From: Sipunculus nudus
Taxonomy: Eukaryota; Annelida; Sipuncula; Golfingiida; Sipunculidae
Assembly: GCA_026874595.1 (NCBI GenBank)
Contig: CM049314.1
Span: 70,818,300-70,882,299 of the forward strand
DNA: 64,000 bases
Direction of reading: 5' to 3'
The notes under the pieces are model-generated. The model was given only the letters and a program-made list of their open reading frames with translations, did no database searches and was not told where the DNA came from. Shown here piece by piece: positions 22,772-32,960 of the stretch. The first letter of the stretch is position 1; every line of letters begins with the position of its first letter. Made by a program: the position numbers and the translations under genes.

Positions 22772-23789
22772 CTAAAATAATAGTTATCAATAACAATATA
22801 TGTTCAATTTTTCAAACTGATCCCGTTCCTTTATCAGAATATATGCAAAAAAAATAGCATGAGAGTTTAACAGAAAAAGGTTATACAGCACAAAAGGTAC
22901 TCGACCACTCCAACCCTTAATCTCACGACCACACGGCCATGACGACTACCCCTGCAAAATGGCCACAACACTTTAAACCTTTTCCACACAAACGTTGTCA
23001 AACCCATTAAAGCCTAGGTCACAGCCCGGATACGGTCTCCGTACGGTGGGTGTTTTTGGCTATACCGTGCGGTTGGTGGACGGAAACTGCGTTTTTTCCA
23101 AGGCCGCGGGACTCGAAACGTCCGTAACTGACATTAGCACAAGCTGATGCGGCGGCCGCGCGTCAGGCAGCCACCTACGGGCTCCGTACAGGCTTCATTG
23201 CGGCTTCCGCAAGGTCAGCTAACTTTACCGTGCGATTGCCGTAGGAATGAGGAAGACATCTTGCAGTTCCCGCACGTCGGCCGCATAACTATTCCTGCGG
23301 TTTCAAAAACAGGACGGTGATGTGCGGTGACCACAGCGGTTTGTGACTGAGGCTTAGTATTCCTGTGGCCTCAAAAACCGTACGGTACTCTACGGTGTGC
23401 GGTGATCGCAGAGAATTGTGACTTCAAAGCGCTTCGGCTTGACCGGATTAGTGTGTCACACAGTGGCATCTGGCACCAATACGTGTTGTGTTCATTCCAC
23501 ATGTAGAACAATGTAACAACATGCTGACACAAGCATTTGCGTTTGCACTGTGACTGAGATGCTGCTTGAAAGCTGGATTCAAACCATTTTATAGTGTTCA
23601 CACGTCAGTTAAGCAAAGCCGATTAACAATATCATTCAAAACTGTTTGAAAACAATCTCCCGAGCTTGTTTGAAAACGGTTGGCCAAAACGGTTAAAAAC
23701 GCTTTTGATTGACGTGTGAGCGCTGTAAAACATTTTCAAAACGGTATGAAAACGGTTTGCATTTGTCGTGTGAAAGGGTGTACTAGACA
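22772..23789. repeat. GC-rich repeat block inside the SLC16-like intron
   Basis: 22990-23430 is rich in CCGTACGG-type and CGCACGG words that recur in loosely similar lines. 23635-23785 repeats GAAAACGGTTTG-like words. No protein signal. It looks like old, internally repeated mobile DNA. Confidence 0.4.
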
Positions 23790-24530
23790 AATACCACGGT
23801 TTGCACGGTTTGCACGGTTACCCCGGTAAAACGGACAACACACTATGCCGACTATCCCGGGAACATGGCAAACACACAAGGACGACTGTCCCCTTAACGC
23901 GGAAACAACACTATGACGTCTATCCAGGGAACACGGCCCCCACACTATGACGAAAACCTCGGTAACACGGCCACCACACTATGACGACAACCGCGGTAAC
24001 ACGGCCACCACACTATGACGAATAACACGGTAACACGGCTACCACACTATGATGACACCCATGATAAAACGGCCAATACACTATGACGACTAACACGGTT
24101 ACACGGCCATCACACTACGACGATTACCGTGGAAACACAGCCACGTCACTATAACGACTAAAACGGTAACACGGCAATCACACAATGACGATTAACATGG
24201 CAACACGGCCATCACACTATGACGACTAACACGGTTACATGGCCATCACACTATGACGACTAACATGGCAACACGGCCACCAAACTATGACGACTAAAAC
24301 GGTAACACGGCCACCACACTATGACGATTACCGTGGAAACACGGCCACCTCACTATGACGATTACCGTGGTAACACGGCCACCACACTATGATGACTAAA
24401 ACAGTAACACGGCCACCACACCATGACGACTAACACGGTAACAAGGCCACCACTCTATGACGAATACCACGGTAATACGGACACCACACTATGACGACTA
24501 ACACGGTAACACGGTCACAACACACACTGC
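23790..24530. repeat. Tandem satellite, ~34-bp unit
   Basis: About 20 units built on ACACGGCCACCACACTATGA followed by CGACTAACACGGTA, a period of about 34 bases, with point changes between units. The same satellite appears at 41100-41250. There are no unique spacers, so it is not a CRISPR array. Confidence 0.9.
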
Positions 24531-24600
24531 GCAGCCTCTGACTCTCAAGAGTACGACACTGCTGTCAGGGGACTGTTGGAGGCAAAATCTGACTCCAACA

Positions 24601-24966
24601 TAGTCTCTCCAACAGACGTCAGGTGCCGCTACCGCTCTGCACCAGTACGTCTGTTATTAAGCGCCATTTTTTAGGAACGGAAGTGTTGTTTGGCATGCGC
24701 AAGGAATCCCCCTATTATCCCACCCTTGCAATAGACAAGCAAAAGTGGATTATTATTGCCACACAAGCAACAATATTGTTTACTTGTCTATATTGGGGTC
24801 TTCCAGGTCCGTGCATCCATTCTGGATTCACCTCCAGGTGCTAGGGGGGTTTCCTTGCGCATGCCAAACGGCACTTCCGTTTTTTAAGATTCTTGAAAAA
24901 AATGGCGTCCAATAACAGACGTACTGGTGCAGAGCGGTAGCGGAACCTGGCGTCTGTTGGAGAGAC
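24601..24966. mobile_element. Foldback/MITE with ~110-bp terminal inverted repeats and 9-bp target duplication
   Basis: The left arm 24603-24712 (GTCTCTCCAACAGACGT...) is the diverged inverse complement of 24844-24966. A 9-bp direct repeat, ACTCCAACA, flanks it at 24592-24600 and 24967-24975. The spacer contains a second smaller inverted repeat (AATAGACAAGC near 24731, GCTTGTCTATT-like near 24782). Long TIRs with a 9-bp duplication fit a Mutator-like (MULE) non-autonomous element. An unoccupied relative of the target repeat lies at about 44988-45047 in inverse orientation. Confidence 0.7.
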
Positions 24967-24975
24967 ACTCCAACA

Positions 24976-25764
24976 ATGCACCGCGCGGCATCAACTTGTA
25001 CACTGTCAGCGGATATACTCAGGTGGTGAAAAGGAGGCAATGTAGTCCGTAAAATGCGTTTGATTATAAATGTTTCATGGTGAATAAATGATTTTATGAG
25101 AAGGAACCGATATGGTCTGTATCATTTTACAGCATGATATTTGTTCCGGTCCATTGACACCTTTGACAAATATTCGGTGTATAGTACAGGGACGATGGTG
25201 CACGTGCATTTATTTTGGTTGAAGAGCTGATTCTATGTAAACAAAAGATTCCTCTCTCCGTACATCCGATTCATGCCAGAGGGGAAAATACATCATTATT
25301 ACAAATAATTGAAAGAATTAAATTTATAAATAAATGATTTAGCAGCAGCACGGTGGAAATGCTTGTAAAATTTGTTAAAAATCCAAAACCCTTGTATTTG
25401 TAAGCATTTTTTTCGAGATAATTATTTTAAGAATATTCTTTAAAAATGCCGTTTAGCCTGAAGTAGATAAACAGATATTCCGCCGATTTTGTGTAAAGTA
25501 GTTATATGTCATGTAAAACGTAATTACTTTGCGAATCTATTGCGTTATTTATGCTGAAATACCGTGAATGCCGTCTTATCGGCACCGCTGGACAGTGCAT
25601 TTCTTCATGGTACACTTTCCATATCTATGTCTGAGTCTTGTGTTTTTATACAACAGTGACGTCACAAAGACGTCACAGTGATCGGTCGCGCGTCAACTTC
25701 AATCGACTGACGTCATACGTTTGACTGGCTTGATTTATTATCAGTTCTCAGACAAGGAATAAGT
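24976..25764. other. Non-coding stretch within the SLC16-like intron
   Basis: No gene. Two perfect TGACGTCA palindromes (25657-25664 and 25708-25715) plus a GACGTCAC half-related site lie within 60 bases, next to a short CpG-richer segment. Confidence 0.5.
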
Positions 25765-27717
25765 CGTAATGAGCGGGCGGAGAACAATAAGCCTTTATAA
25801 ATACTGACATAAAATTTATTTGTAAAATTCTTGTATCGCGTATTAAGCCGATCTTGTTTAAATTAATTGATACCGATCAGTATGCGTTTGTTCCTAGAAG
25901 GTCAATAGCAGAGGCGAACAGGCTTATATCAGATATATTGGAATACACGAAGTCAGAAAACATGAAAGCATCTTTTTCGCTGCAGACTTTGCAGCTGCCT
26001 TTGATAGTTTGGATGATACATTTCTATTTACAGTTCTTGAGCGTTTTGATTTTCCTAAAACTTTTATAAAATGGGTAAGAATCTTGTATACAAATGCCGA
26101 AAGTTGTGTGATAAATTTTGGGAGATCAACAGGGTATTTCAAACTACTGAGGGGAGCCAAACAAGGTGACCCCCTGGCTTCTTATCTTTTCTTGTTTGCT
26201 ATAGAAATTTTGTCAGCCAAAGTTAGAGATAATGATAATATTAAGGGAATAAGCATGTATAATAATGTCATAAAACAGTGCCTTTTTGTGGAAGATGCCA
26301 GCTATTTCTTAAAAGATTCCCACTCACTCGAATTTTTGCTATCCATTATTGCCGAGTTTTCAATTTATTCTACATTAGAATTAAACGAAAGTAAATAAGA
26401 AATTGCATGTTCAAGCAGATATTCATCTGAAAAAATTGGAGAGTTCACATGGACCAACTTAACAATGAAAGCAATTAAAGTACTAGGCATATATTACACC
26501 TATAATAGAGACCTTTCTGTAAAACTAAATTTCGAAAAGGTGATAGGTTAACTTAGTATTACGTTGAACTTGTGGAAATGTAGGAGATTAACGATTTATG
26601 GAAGAAAAGAAATTGTTCAGTCAATAGGGATGTCACAAATATATTATGTTAGCAATATAATTGATCCTCCGGTGAAAAATATCCAACAAATCAAAGAACT
26701 CATTACCAACTTTATCTGGAATGGGAGACGGCCAAAAGTGAAATATAAGTCATTAATTGGGGACTATAGTATTGGAGGAATAAGATTACCAGATTTCGAA
26801 TTAAAATATAAAACTCAACGAATCACATTGATTAGAATATTATTAGATGATAAAATTGGGAAATGGAAAATCATTCCACTTTATTGTTTATTGAAAGTTG
26901 GAGTCCATGTGTTGAACGTGGGGACTAATTTTGATGTAAACAGTCTAGTGTCATACAAGTTGTCTTTCTATAAGAATGCGTTTTCATATATGGTCTCAGT
27001 TTGCAAGCTGTTCCCCAGAAACTCAAGACGAAGTACTTGTCCAACCTCTCTTGTGAAATAAACTAATTAAAATAAATAACCAGTCCATAAACTTTAGCCA
27101 GCTGGGCAAGGTTGGTAAAATCATATAGCAGATTTAATCGATGGAAATGGTTGTGTAAAACAACCTAATGAAATATTACCAGAAGACAAATTTAACAGCT
27201 GTGTCATGTTATATAATTCTCTATTATGTACAATTCCACTTAAATGGTTTTCTCTCACTGCTAATAATGTTACACATGCAAGTTTTAGTTGACAAATATA
27301 GGTGTTCTGACTATATTCTATGTAACGGTAAGTTGTCAAACCTAAAACTTCTTAATTCAAATCAGGTATATAAAATGCTGCTATACCATTTATGTGAAGG
27401 ACCATCGGCAAAAATAAACTTTGTGAGTAAATTTGATGGAGTAGACTGGACAGAAATATGTAATAATATATATATATAAATTATTATGATACTTATTCTC
27501 ATGAGTTCCAGTTCAAAGTAATTCACAACTATATAGGTGAAAAAAATAAACTGTATTCATGGAAATTGATTGAGACCAGATTATGTTCATATTGTTTCAC
27601 AGAACCAGAAACTGTTATTCATCTATTTTGTAGTTGTCAACATGCGAAAAACTTGTATTTTCAGATCATAGAATGGGCAAAGATCTTTAATGTAACGATG
27701 CCGGATATCTCAGAGTT
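25765..27717 (+). pseudogene. L1/Tx1-like LINE reverse transcriptase fragment, 5' portion (decayed)
   Basis: Successive frames encode INTDIKFICKILVSRIKPIL, QYAFVPRRSI, the RT core (FDFPKTFIKWVRILYTNAES, GAKQGDPLASYLFLFAIEIL), a degenerate YADD box (FVEDA), the thumb region (RRLTIYGRKEIVQSIGMSQI, FIWNGR, GGIRLPD) and a C-terminal Cys/His box (CSYCFTEPETVIHLFCSC). Motif order and wording fit the L1/Tx1 group of LINEs found in invertebrates. There are frameshifts near 25985 and elsewhere, stops at 26396-26398 and near 26550, and a lost catalytic Asp. Coding similarity runs up to the Gypsy A insertion at 27718 and resumes at 40343. Confidence 0.82.
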
Positions 27718-27924
27718 TGTAGTGATCTCTGTTTGGAGAGTGTAAGGCATGCACTATATTGTAGTCATTGTGCGGAGGTTAGGTAACTTTCTCTTCCGGT
27801 TTAGTTAGAGACCTGGGCACATGGCGGGACCTCGTCTGTTGGCTGTGAATTAACCTTGTGAAGGACAAACAGAGTTTGGGGTGTGAACTGTATATATGTG
27901 GTGAGAAGGAAAACAACCCTTATA
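27718..27924 (+). repeat. 5' LTR of element A
   Basis: Begins TGTAGTGATCTC and ends CAACCCTTATA; one base (A for G near 27912) distinguishes it from the 3' LTR. Confidence 0.92.
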
Positions 27925-27926
27925 AA

Positions 27927-27944
27927 TGGAGCCCAACGTGGGGC
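27927..27944 (+). promoter_or_regulatory. Primer-binding site of element A
   Basis: TGGAGCCCAACGTGGGGC begins two bases after the 5' LTR. The TGG start is complementary to the CCA end of a tRNA. I cannot name the tRNA with confidence. Confidence 0.7.
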
Positions 27945-28362
27945 TCTTCTGGTTGAGGTAGGACTGTTTCAAATAGCTTTTCCCTGACATGCTGGTTCTT
28001 CGTCCAGCGCCCGCCATCTTGTGCATGTTGCCGTCCCGGCTTCGAGTGGTGTAACGCTTTACACTACTGGACTCGCTACTCTTGCGACGGATTCTGCGTC
28101 TGTATATTACTAACTGTGCTGTTAGTGGACATTATATTATATATATTTTGTGCTCGCAACTCCCAAGTGAGGGATATCTGGACTTTGATATCAGTATTAT
28201 TTGTCAGTTCCCGGCTAACGTACGGACAGTGTTACGTGAGTTACTTTCTCTGGTGTTATCAAAACAGCAGATTCATTCATGATTCGTGGTTCAGAGAAAA
28301 GACTGTACATATTTCCTATTATTATTCTTATTATTTATAATTGTTCTTCACATTGTCACATC

Positions 28363-28611
28363 ATGGAGAAACAGGAGAAAGTGACATACTTGAGACGATA
28401 CACTAATGATTATCTAGTGCGCTTGTGTGATTTCAATCATATTGATACGTCTGAACTTACCAACAAAGAGATGCGGGTTGAGGCTTTATCGGACTTGCCT
28501 AAAATTGAGGAGCCTGAGACAGGGGTAAAGGGCAGCCCTTCCCCTAGTGATTCAATGTTTAAAGAACTGCTTAAACATTTCTCTGACACTCGCCGTGAGG
28601 ATAACTGTTGA
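28363..28611 (+). CDS. Element A Gag, N-terminal frame
   Basis: ATG at 28363 opens 82 codons (MEKQEKVTYLRRYTND...) ending at TGA 28609-28611. It is charged and Leu-rich with no catalytic motif. It overlaps the start of the next, longer frame by a few bases in a different register, so Gag is either split by a frameshift or this is a separate short leader frame. The first in-frame ATG upstream is at 28279, inside the 5' leader. Confidence 0.55.
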   Translation: MEKQEKVTYLRRYTNDYLVRLCDFNHIDTSELTNKEMRVEALSDLPKIEEPETGVKGSPSPSDSMFKELLKHFSDTRREDNC

Positions 28612-30389
28612 ACACATTGGAAAAATTGGTGTCAAAATCTAAAGTGACTGTATCCAAAATTCCTGAGATGACTAAACTATGTGAATCTGATGATATCCAT
28701 TATCTGGTAGCCAGATTAACAAATGGTTCTGAAAATTTTCTTGATTTCGCCTCCAGGTTGGATGAGTATTTCGTCCGTTGGCTCAGACCCTCCAGTGCAG
28801 TTAGGGAGGAGCCTGAGGTGGCTAGAATCTTTGATAGTATCATTTCAGATCAGCTTATGTCCACCGTGAGAGATGAGACATTGCGCCTAAAGCTGATGGG
28901 AAAGGAGGATTTGTCGTTACGAGATTTAGCTCGGTTTGCTGATGACTTTATCCTACAGAGACGTATAATACGTGAGGAAAGTGATAAACGCCGTCAAAAT
29001 AATGGGAGTAGTGACAAACCTGTGTTAAACTCACACAGTGCTAACAGGGGTAAATTTCCTGTTACAAATGATCAAAAAGAGAAACCAAGGGACAATGCGC
29101 GGTACAGTCAGAGATACAGTGAGGCTTGCTTTAAATGTGGTGAATTAGGCCATAAACGGCGGGACTGTCCATCTGTTACTTCTAGTAAGGTTGCCAGTAC
29201 CGAAATTTTTGACAAAAAGTCTGATGAGGCTAAACCCTGTAGTTTCATATCCACCAGTGAACTCCATTTAAATCCTGAGGCTGATGAGTGGATTCCTTCC
29301 TTAAAGTATAAACAGAATGATAACCATGTGTTTACTCCAGAGATGCTAAACGATGGACCTTTAGTAAGTGTTTTTGTGAATGGCCTGGAGAGTTATGGTT
29401 TAGCTGACTCTGGGGCTGCTGTGACTATTCTTTCTGAACAATTGTGTGACAAGCTTAATCTTATACCCCAGAAGGACCAGAGCCGCCCTCTGAAGTGGTT
29501 TGATGGTACTAAGGTTGAGCCCTCAGGATATGTAATGGCAGACATATCTTGTGGGGGACTAATACTCTGTGTAGAGTGTGTAGTTGTGAAACAGTTGGCT
29601 ACTCCAGTATTATTGGGGCGTGATTTTATGTACAGGGTTGGACTTACTATAAAGTTTGCCTCGCATAGTTATTGGATTTCTACTAAGAAACCTGTGATCA
29701 AATGGCCTTTATTAGGTATGAGAAAACCTGTGGTGGATAATAACTCTGAGTTTGAACCTGAAATGGTAATTAAGGATGATAAAAAGAATATGGCTATGAT
29801 TCAGCTTACACAGGATTATCCGGAAGTCCTAACTGATGATTTTGGCTGGACTGATATCATTGAACATGAAATCGTGTTACTTGAGGGAACTGAACCTATT
29901 AAACAAATCCCATACCGTTTATCTCCTGCTAAGCAGAAAGCAGCAGAGGAGCAGCTTCCTCAAATGCTAGCTAATGGGATAATTGAGGAATCTAAATCTC
30001 CCTGGAGGAGTCCAGTAGTTATGACTCCAAAACCCAATGGAACTTGGCGCATGTGTATAGACTTCAGAAAACTAAATGCCCAAACAAAGACTGATGCTTA
30101 TCCTTTACAGAGAACCGATCATATACTCTCATCACTTTATGGTTCTCAACTTTTTTCTACCATAGACCTTCGCTCAGGTTACTGGCAAGTTTCTCTTCGG
30201 AAAGAGGACCGTGAACTCACAGCGTTTTCGATTGGTCAGAACTTATACCAGTTTAAAGTTCTCCCGTTCGGCGTCAAAAATGGACCAGCAACCTTCCAAC
30301 GAAAAGGTTTTGAAAGCGAAAAACTGTCTCGGTCGGTTTTGTTATGTACACATAGATGGCATAATAGTTTTTTCTGCCTCTTGGGATGA
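28608..30389 (+). CDS. Element A Gag-protease-RT frame (first part of pol)
   Basis: About 593 codons. Residues ~15-120 are capsid-like. A canonical CCHC knuckle (CFKCGELGHKRRDC) is at 174-187. An aspartic protease with DSGA is at 267-270 and GRDF follows at ~338. RT begins with the linker PYRLSPAKQKAAEEQ, then RSPVVMTPKPNGTWRMCIDFRKLN and motif A FSTIDLRSGYWQ at ~516-527. The frame fails shortly after the FGVKNGPATFQR motif because of a register change near 30300, and RT continues in another frame. Gag and Pol are in one frame here, with no programmed shift between them. Confidence 0.85.
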   Translation: MNTLEKLVSKSKVTVSKIPEMTKLCESDDIHYLVARLTNGSENFLDFASRLDEYFVRWLRPSSAVREEPEVARIFDSIISDQLMSTVRDETLRLKLMGKEDLSLRDLARFADDFILQRRIIREESDKRRQNNGSSDKPVLNSHSANRGKFPVTNDQKEKPRDNARYSQRYSEACFKCGELGHKRRDCPSVTSSKVASTEIFDKKSDEAKPCSFISTSELHLNPEADEWIPSLKYKQNDNHVFTPEMLNDGPLVSVFVNGLESYGLADSGAAVTILSEQLCDKLNLIPQKDQSRPLKWFDGTKVEPSGYVMADISCGGLILCVECVVVKQLATPVLLGRDFMYRVGLTIKFASHSYWISTKKPVIKWPLLGMRKPVVDNNSEFEPEMVIKDDKKNMAMIQLTQDYPEVLTDDFGWTDIIEHEIVLLEGTEPIKQIPYRLSPAKQKAAEEQLPQMLANGIIEESKSPWRSPVVMTPKPNGTWRMCIDFRKLNAQTKTDAYPLQRTDHILSSLYGSQLFSTIDLRSGYWQVSLRKEDRELTAFSIGQNLYQFKVLPFGVKNGPATFQRKGFESEKLSRSVLLCTHRWHNSFFCLLG

Positions 30390-30501
30390 TCACATGAATC
30401 ATATTAGAATCATACTGGACAGTCTTAAAGAGGCTGGACTTACAATCAGCATCAGTAAAAGCCACTTTTTTTCTGACGCAGACAACCTTTTTGGGCCATA
30501 G
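30211..30501 (+). pseudogene. Element A RT continuation, frameshifted; active-site motif altered
   Basis: The usable part begins near 30300 (LGRFCYVHIDGIIVF...). This is the RT YxDD region, but it reads HIDG, so the second catalytic Asp is replaced by Gly. The segment then continues through the RT thumb (DHMNHIRIILDSLKEAGLTI) to a stop at 30499-30501. A further register change near 30490 is needed to continue into RNase H. Confidence 0.75.
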
Positions 30502-30991
30502 AGTTTCACATATGGGGATTTCCACTACCTCTGATAAAGTAGACGCCATAAGGAACTATCCGGCCCTGAGAAATAAGAAAGAACTTGAACGTTTCTTAGG
30601 AATGTGCGGGTGGTACGCAAAATTTATTCCGGACTATTCCACTTCCGCAGAACCTCTTAATCGTCTCCGTAGAAAAGAGGTCGAATATCAATGGACTGAT
30701 AATTGTTCTGCAGCTTTTCAAACATTAAAAGAGCAATTGTGTTCTGCTCCTTGTTTAGCTCATCCGGATCCTGATGAGGATTTCGAATTACATACGGATG
30801 CAAGTGCCGTAGGTCTAGGATCCTGTTTAAACCAAAGACAAACTGGCAACCTACGTACAATAGGCTTCAGTAGTCGAACGCTTTCTGCAGCTGAGAGAAA
30901 ATACAGTACAACAGAACGGGAAATTTTGGCGGTTGTGTGGAGCCTAGAAAAATGGCGACCATTTATAGAAGGGCGTCATACATTGTGGTAA
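30491..30991 (+). CDS. Element A RT thumb/connection and RNase H, first half
   Basis: Encodes GHRVSHMGI, the connection motif ELERFLGMCGWYAKFIPDYS, and RNase H with the first catalytic Asp (ELHTDASAVGLG) and the Glu motif (KYSTTEREILAVVWSLEKW). The frame ends at TAA 30989-30991; the rest of RNase H is in the next frame. Confidence 0.8.
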   Translation: MGHRVSHMGISTTSDKVDAIRNYPALRNKKELERFLGMCGWYAKFIPDYSTSAEPLNRLRRKEVEYQWTDNCSAAFQTLKEQLCSAPCLAHPDPDEDFELHTDASAVGLGSCLNQRQTGNLRTIGFSSRTLSAAERKYSTTEREILAVVWSLEKWRPFIEGRHTLW

Positions 30992-31905
30992 CAGATCATC
31001 AAGCGCTTACTTGGATATTCACTACTAAACATGACTTGCCTCCTCGTCTGTATAGATGGGTTCTTCGTGTACAAGATTTCGATTTTGAAATTACATATCG
31101 TCCAGGAAGACTCCATGTCGTCCCAGATACGTTGTCTAGAGACAGCCGGTTCGAACCTGTTATGGAAATTGGTGTAATCAAAAGGGGAATTGTCACAGAC
31201 TTTGGTAATAAGTGTGAGGCACTGGACTGTGTACAACCAACTGATAGCCTGTTGGACTGGATCCAATGTGATAAATGTGACAGGTGGTATCATGATGTTT
31301 GTGTTGGTGTTTTGCCTGAAGAAGCAGGTAAAGTTGACTTTGTATGTAGCCTATGTACTCAGGACATGAATCAAACTGTACTAAAATCAAGGGTTCCTGA
31401 TGTGATGTATCAAAGCATTGGATCCTTACCGGATCTGGACTCTATAGCAAGTTTACAACAGGAGAATCCTCAGTTAGGACCTCTCTTTAAATTCCTTCAG
31501 TCTCCAGAAAGCCATCAAGATATTTCTCATGTGATGAGAAAATTAGCTGAGAATTGTGAGATAGACACTGTATTGTATAAAAAAACATTAACTGGTCGGA
31601 GACTTCTGATACCTCAAGTTTTGAAATTGACTGTGCTTAAAGAGTTACATAATTCTCCTACAGCTGGCCACTTCGGCCGACGCAAGACTTTGAACCGTAT
31701 AGTACATCATTTTTACTGGAAGGGCATCGGTAAAGATGTCAGAGATTATGTTCGTCGTTGTCGGATATGTCAGGAAATTAAGCCAGTGTATCGTAAACCA
31801 CCTGGATTTATGGAAGTGATAAAATCTTCGCAACCATGGGAATTACTAGCAGCAGATTTGGTTGGTCCGTTACCATCCACGCGTGCCATAAATACATTCT
31901 GGTGA
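30937..31905 (+). CDS. Element A RNase H end, PHD-like zinc finger and integrase N-terminal half
   Basis: Starts with the RNase H tail (VVTDHQALTWIF, third catalytic Asp, then RPGRLHVVPDTLSR). Next, at about 31213-31356, comes a PHD-finger-like module: CEALDC, then WIQCDKCDRWYHDVCVGV, then CSLC. The central C-x2-C-x4-H-x2-C spacing is exact for PHD, and the WYH Trp that forms the methyl-lysine cage in H3K4me3 readers is present. The integrase zinc-binding domain follows (SPTAGHFGRRKT ... CRICQ) with the first catalytic Asp in AADLVGPL. The frame ends at TGA 31903-31905 and integrase continues in another register. A PHD module between RNase H and integrase is not part of standard Gypsy architecture. 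Confidence 0.85.
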   Translation: MEPRKMATIYRRASYIVVTDHQALTWIFTTKHDLPPRLYRWVLRVQDFDFEITYRPGRLHVVPDTLSRDSRFEPVMEIGVIKRGIVTDFGNKCEALDCVQPTDSLLDWIQCDKCDRWYHDVCVGVLPEEAGKVDFVCSLCTQDMNQTVLKSRVPDVMYQSIGSLPDLDSIASLQQENPQLGPLFKFLQSPESHQDISHVMRKLAENCEIDTVLYKKTLTGRRLLIPQVLKLTVLKELHNSPTAGHFGRRKTLNRIVHHFYWKGIGKDVRDYVRRCRICQEIKPVYRKPPGFMEVIKSSQPWELLAADLVGPLPSTRAINTFW

Positions 31906-32684
31906 CCAGAGACCATTTTACTAAGTGGGTGGAGCTTTTCCCTTTAACTAGAGCTACTGGGAAGATCATAAGCTTGTGTTTGGTGCGAGAAGTATTTACG
32001 CCTTATGGTCCACCTAAGAAACTTCTGACTGATAACGGTTCGCAATGCACCTCCAAGTTTTTACAAGCTGTATGTAATAAGTGGGGCGTTGATCTTATAC
32101 ATAGTACTCCCTACCACCCTCAGTGTAACTGGGTGGAGAGGGTCAATCGTGATATAAAGGCTATGTTAGCCAGTTATGTACGTGAGGACGGTGATGATCA
32201 TCAAAACTGGGATATCCATCTTGCAGAATTCAGATTTGCTCTAAATTCCATTGAAAACCAGTCTACTGGATGGAGTCAAGCTGCGCAGAACTTGTCACGT
32301 GAACTAGAATCACCGATCGCTAATAAATTGTTTACCTCTCCTGCGGATGGACCATCAGATCATAACAGCTATATGAAATCCAAACTCGCTAAAGACAAAG
32401 TCCGTGCTGATCAGGCCATTGCTAGGATGCTTGATCAGGCTGCTGCCAGAAAGATTCACTACGATAGGGGAAGGAGAGATGCTACTATTGTGCCTGGTGA
32501 TAGAGTGTTATTGAAAACCCACCCGGTTTCTGACGCGGATAAACAGTTATCAGCAAAGTTGTCTCCTCGGTGGGAGAGACAATATACGGTTGAAAAACAA
32601 CTAGGTAACGTTGATGTTCATATCCGTACGAAGAAAGGTTTAGAACCCAAACATGTGGACCAGCTGAAGCTTTATTATGAATAA
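31836..32684 (+). CDS. Element A integrase catalytic core and C-terminus
   Basis: From about 31890 the frame gives HKYILVTRDHFTKWVELFPL, the second Asp (LTDNGSQC) and the Glu helix (WVERVNRDIK); with the Asp in the preceding frame this completes D,D,E. A C-terminal PGDRVLLKTHPVS module, typical of Gypsy integrases, precedes the stop at 32682-32684. No chromodomain. Confidence 0.85.
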   Translation: MGITSSRFGWSVTIHACHKYILVTRDHFTKWVELFPLTRATGKIISLCLVREVFTPYGPPKKLLTDNGSQCTSKFLQAVCNKWGVDLIHSTPYHPQCNWVERVNRDIKAMLASYVREDGDDHQNWDIHLAEFRFALNSIENQSTGWSQAAQNLSRELESPIANKLFTSPADGPSDHNSYMKSKLAKDKVRADQAIARMLDQAAARKIHYDRGRRDATIVPGDRVLLKTHPVSDADKQLSAKLSPRWERQYTVEKQLGNVDVHIRTKKGLEPKHVDQLKLYYE

Positions 32685-32960
32685 TATTCCAAATTAGTGG
32701 TACCCTGTGTGATAGGGCCAGAATAATGCCCTTGGAACCACTGTGTTTAGGGTAGTCTACCCCTATTCACACTATTTGAGTAAGGCACATCCTGACATGA
32801 TGGTGGATCTGTGAGTGTAGTGATGAATTGTGCATAATATAGGACTGAACTGTTTATGTACCTTAACTGTTTAATTATGTTCATGTATACACCATACATG
32901 ATACCTTACAGTATATTACAGTATATTATATGTCAGAGATGGTTACACATCTCTAATATT
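32685..32960 (+). other. Element A 3' untranslated region, left of the nested element
   Basis: Non-coding. It is interrupted by element B at 32961 and resumes at 39684. Confidence 0.7.

Noticed and set aside
23790-24530. Regular repeats resembling a CRISPR array
   Set aside because: Units are contiguous with no unique spacers, the context is eukaryotic, and no cas genes exist; it is a satellite.
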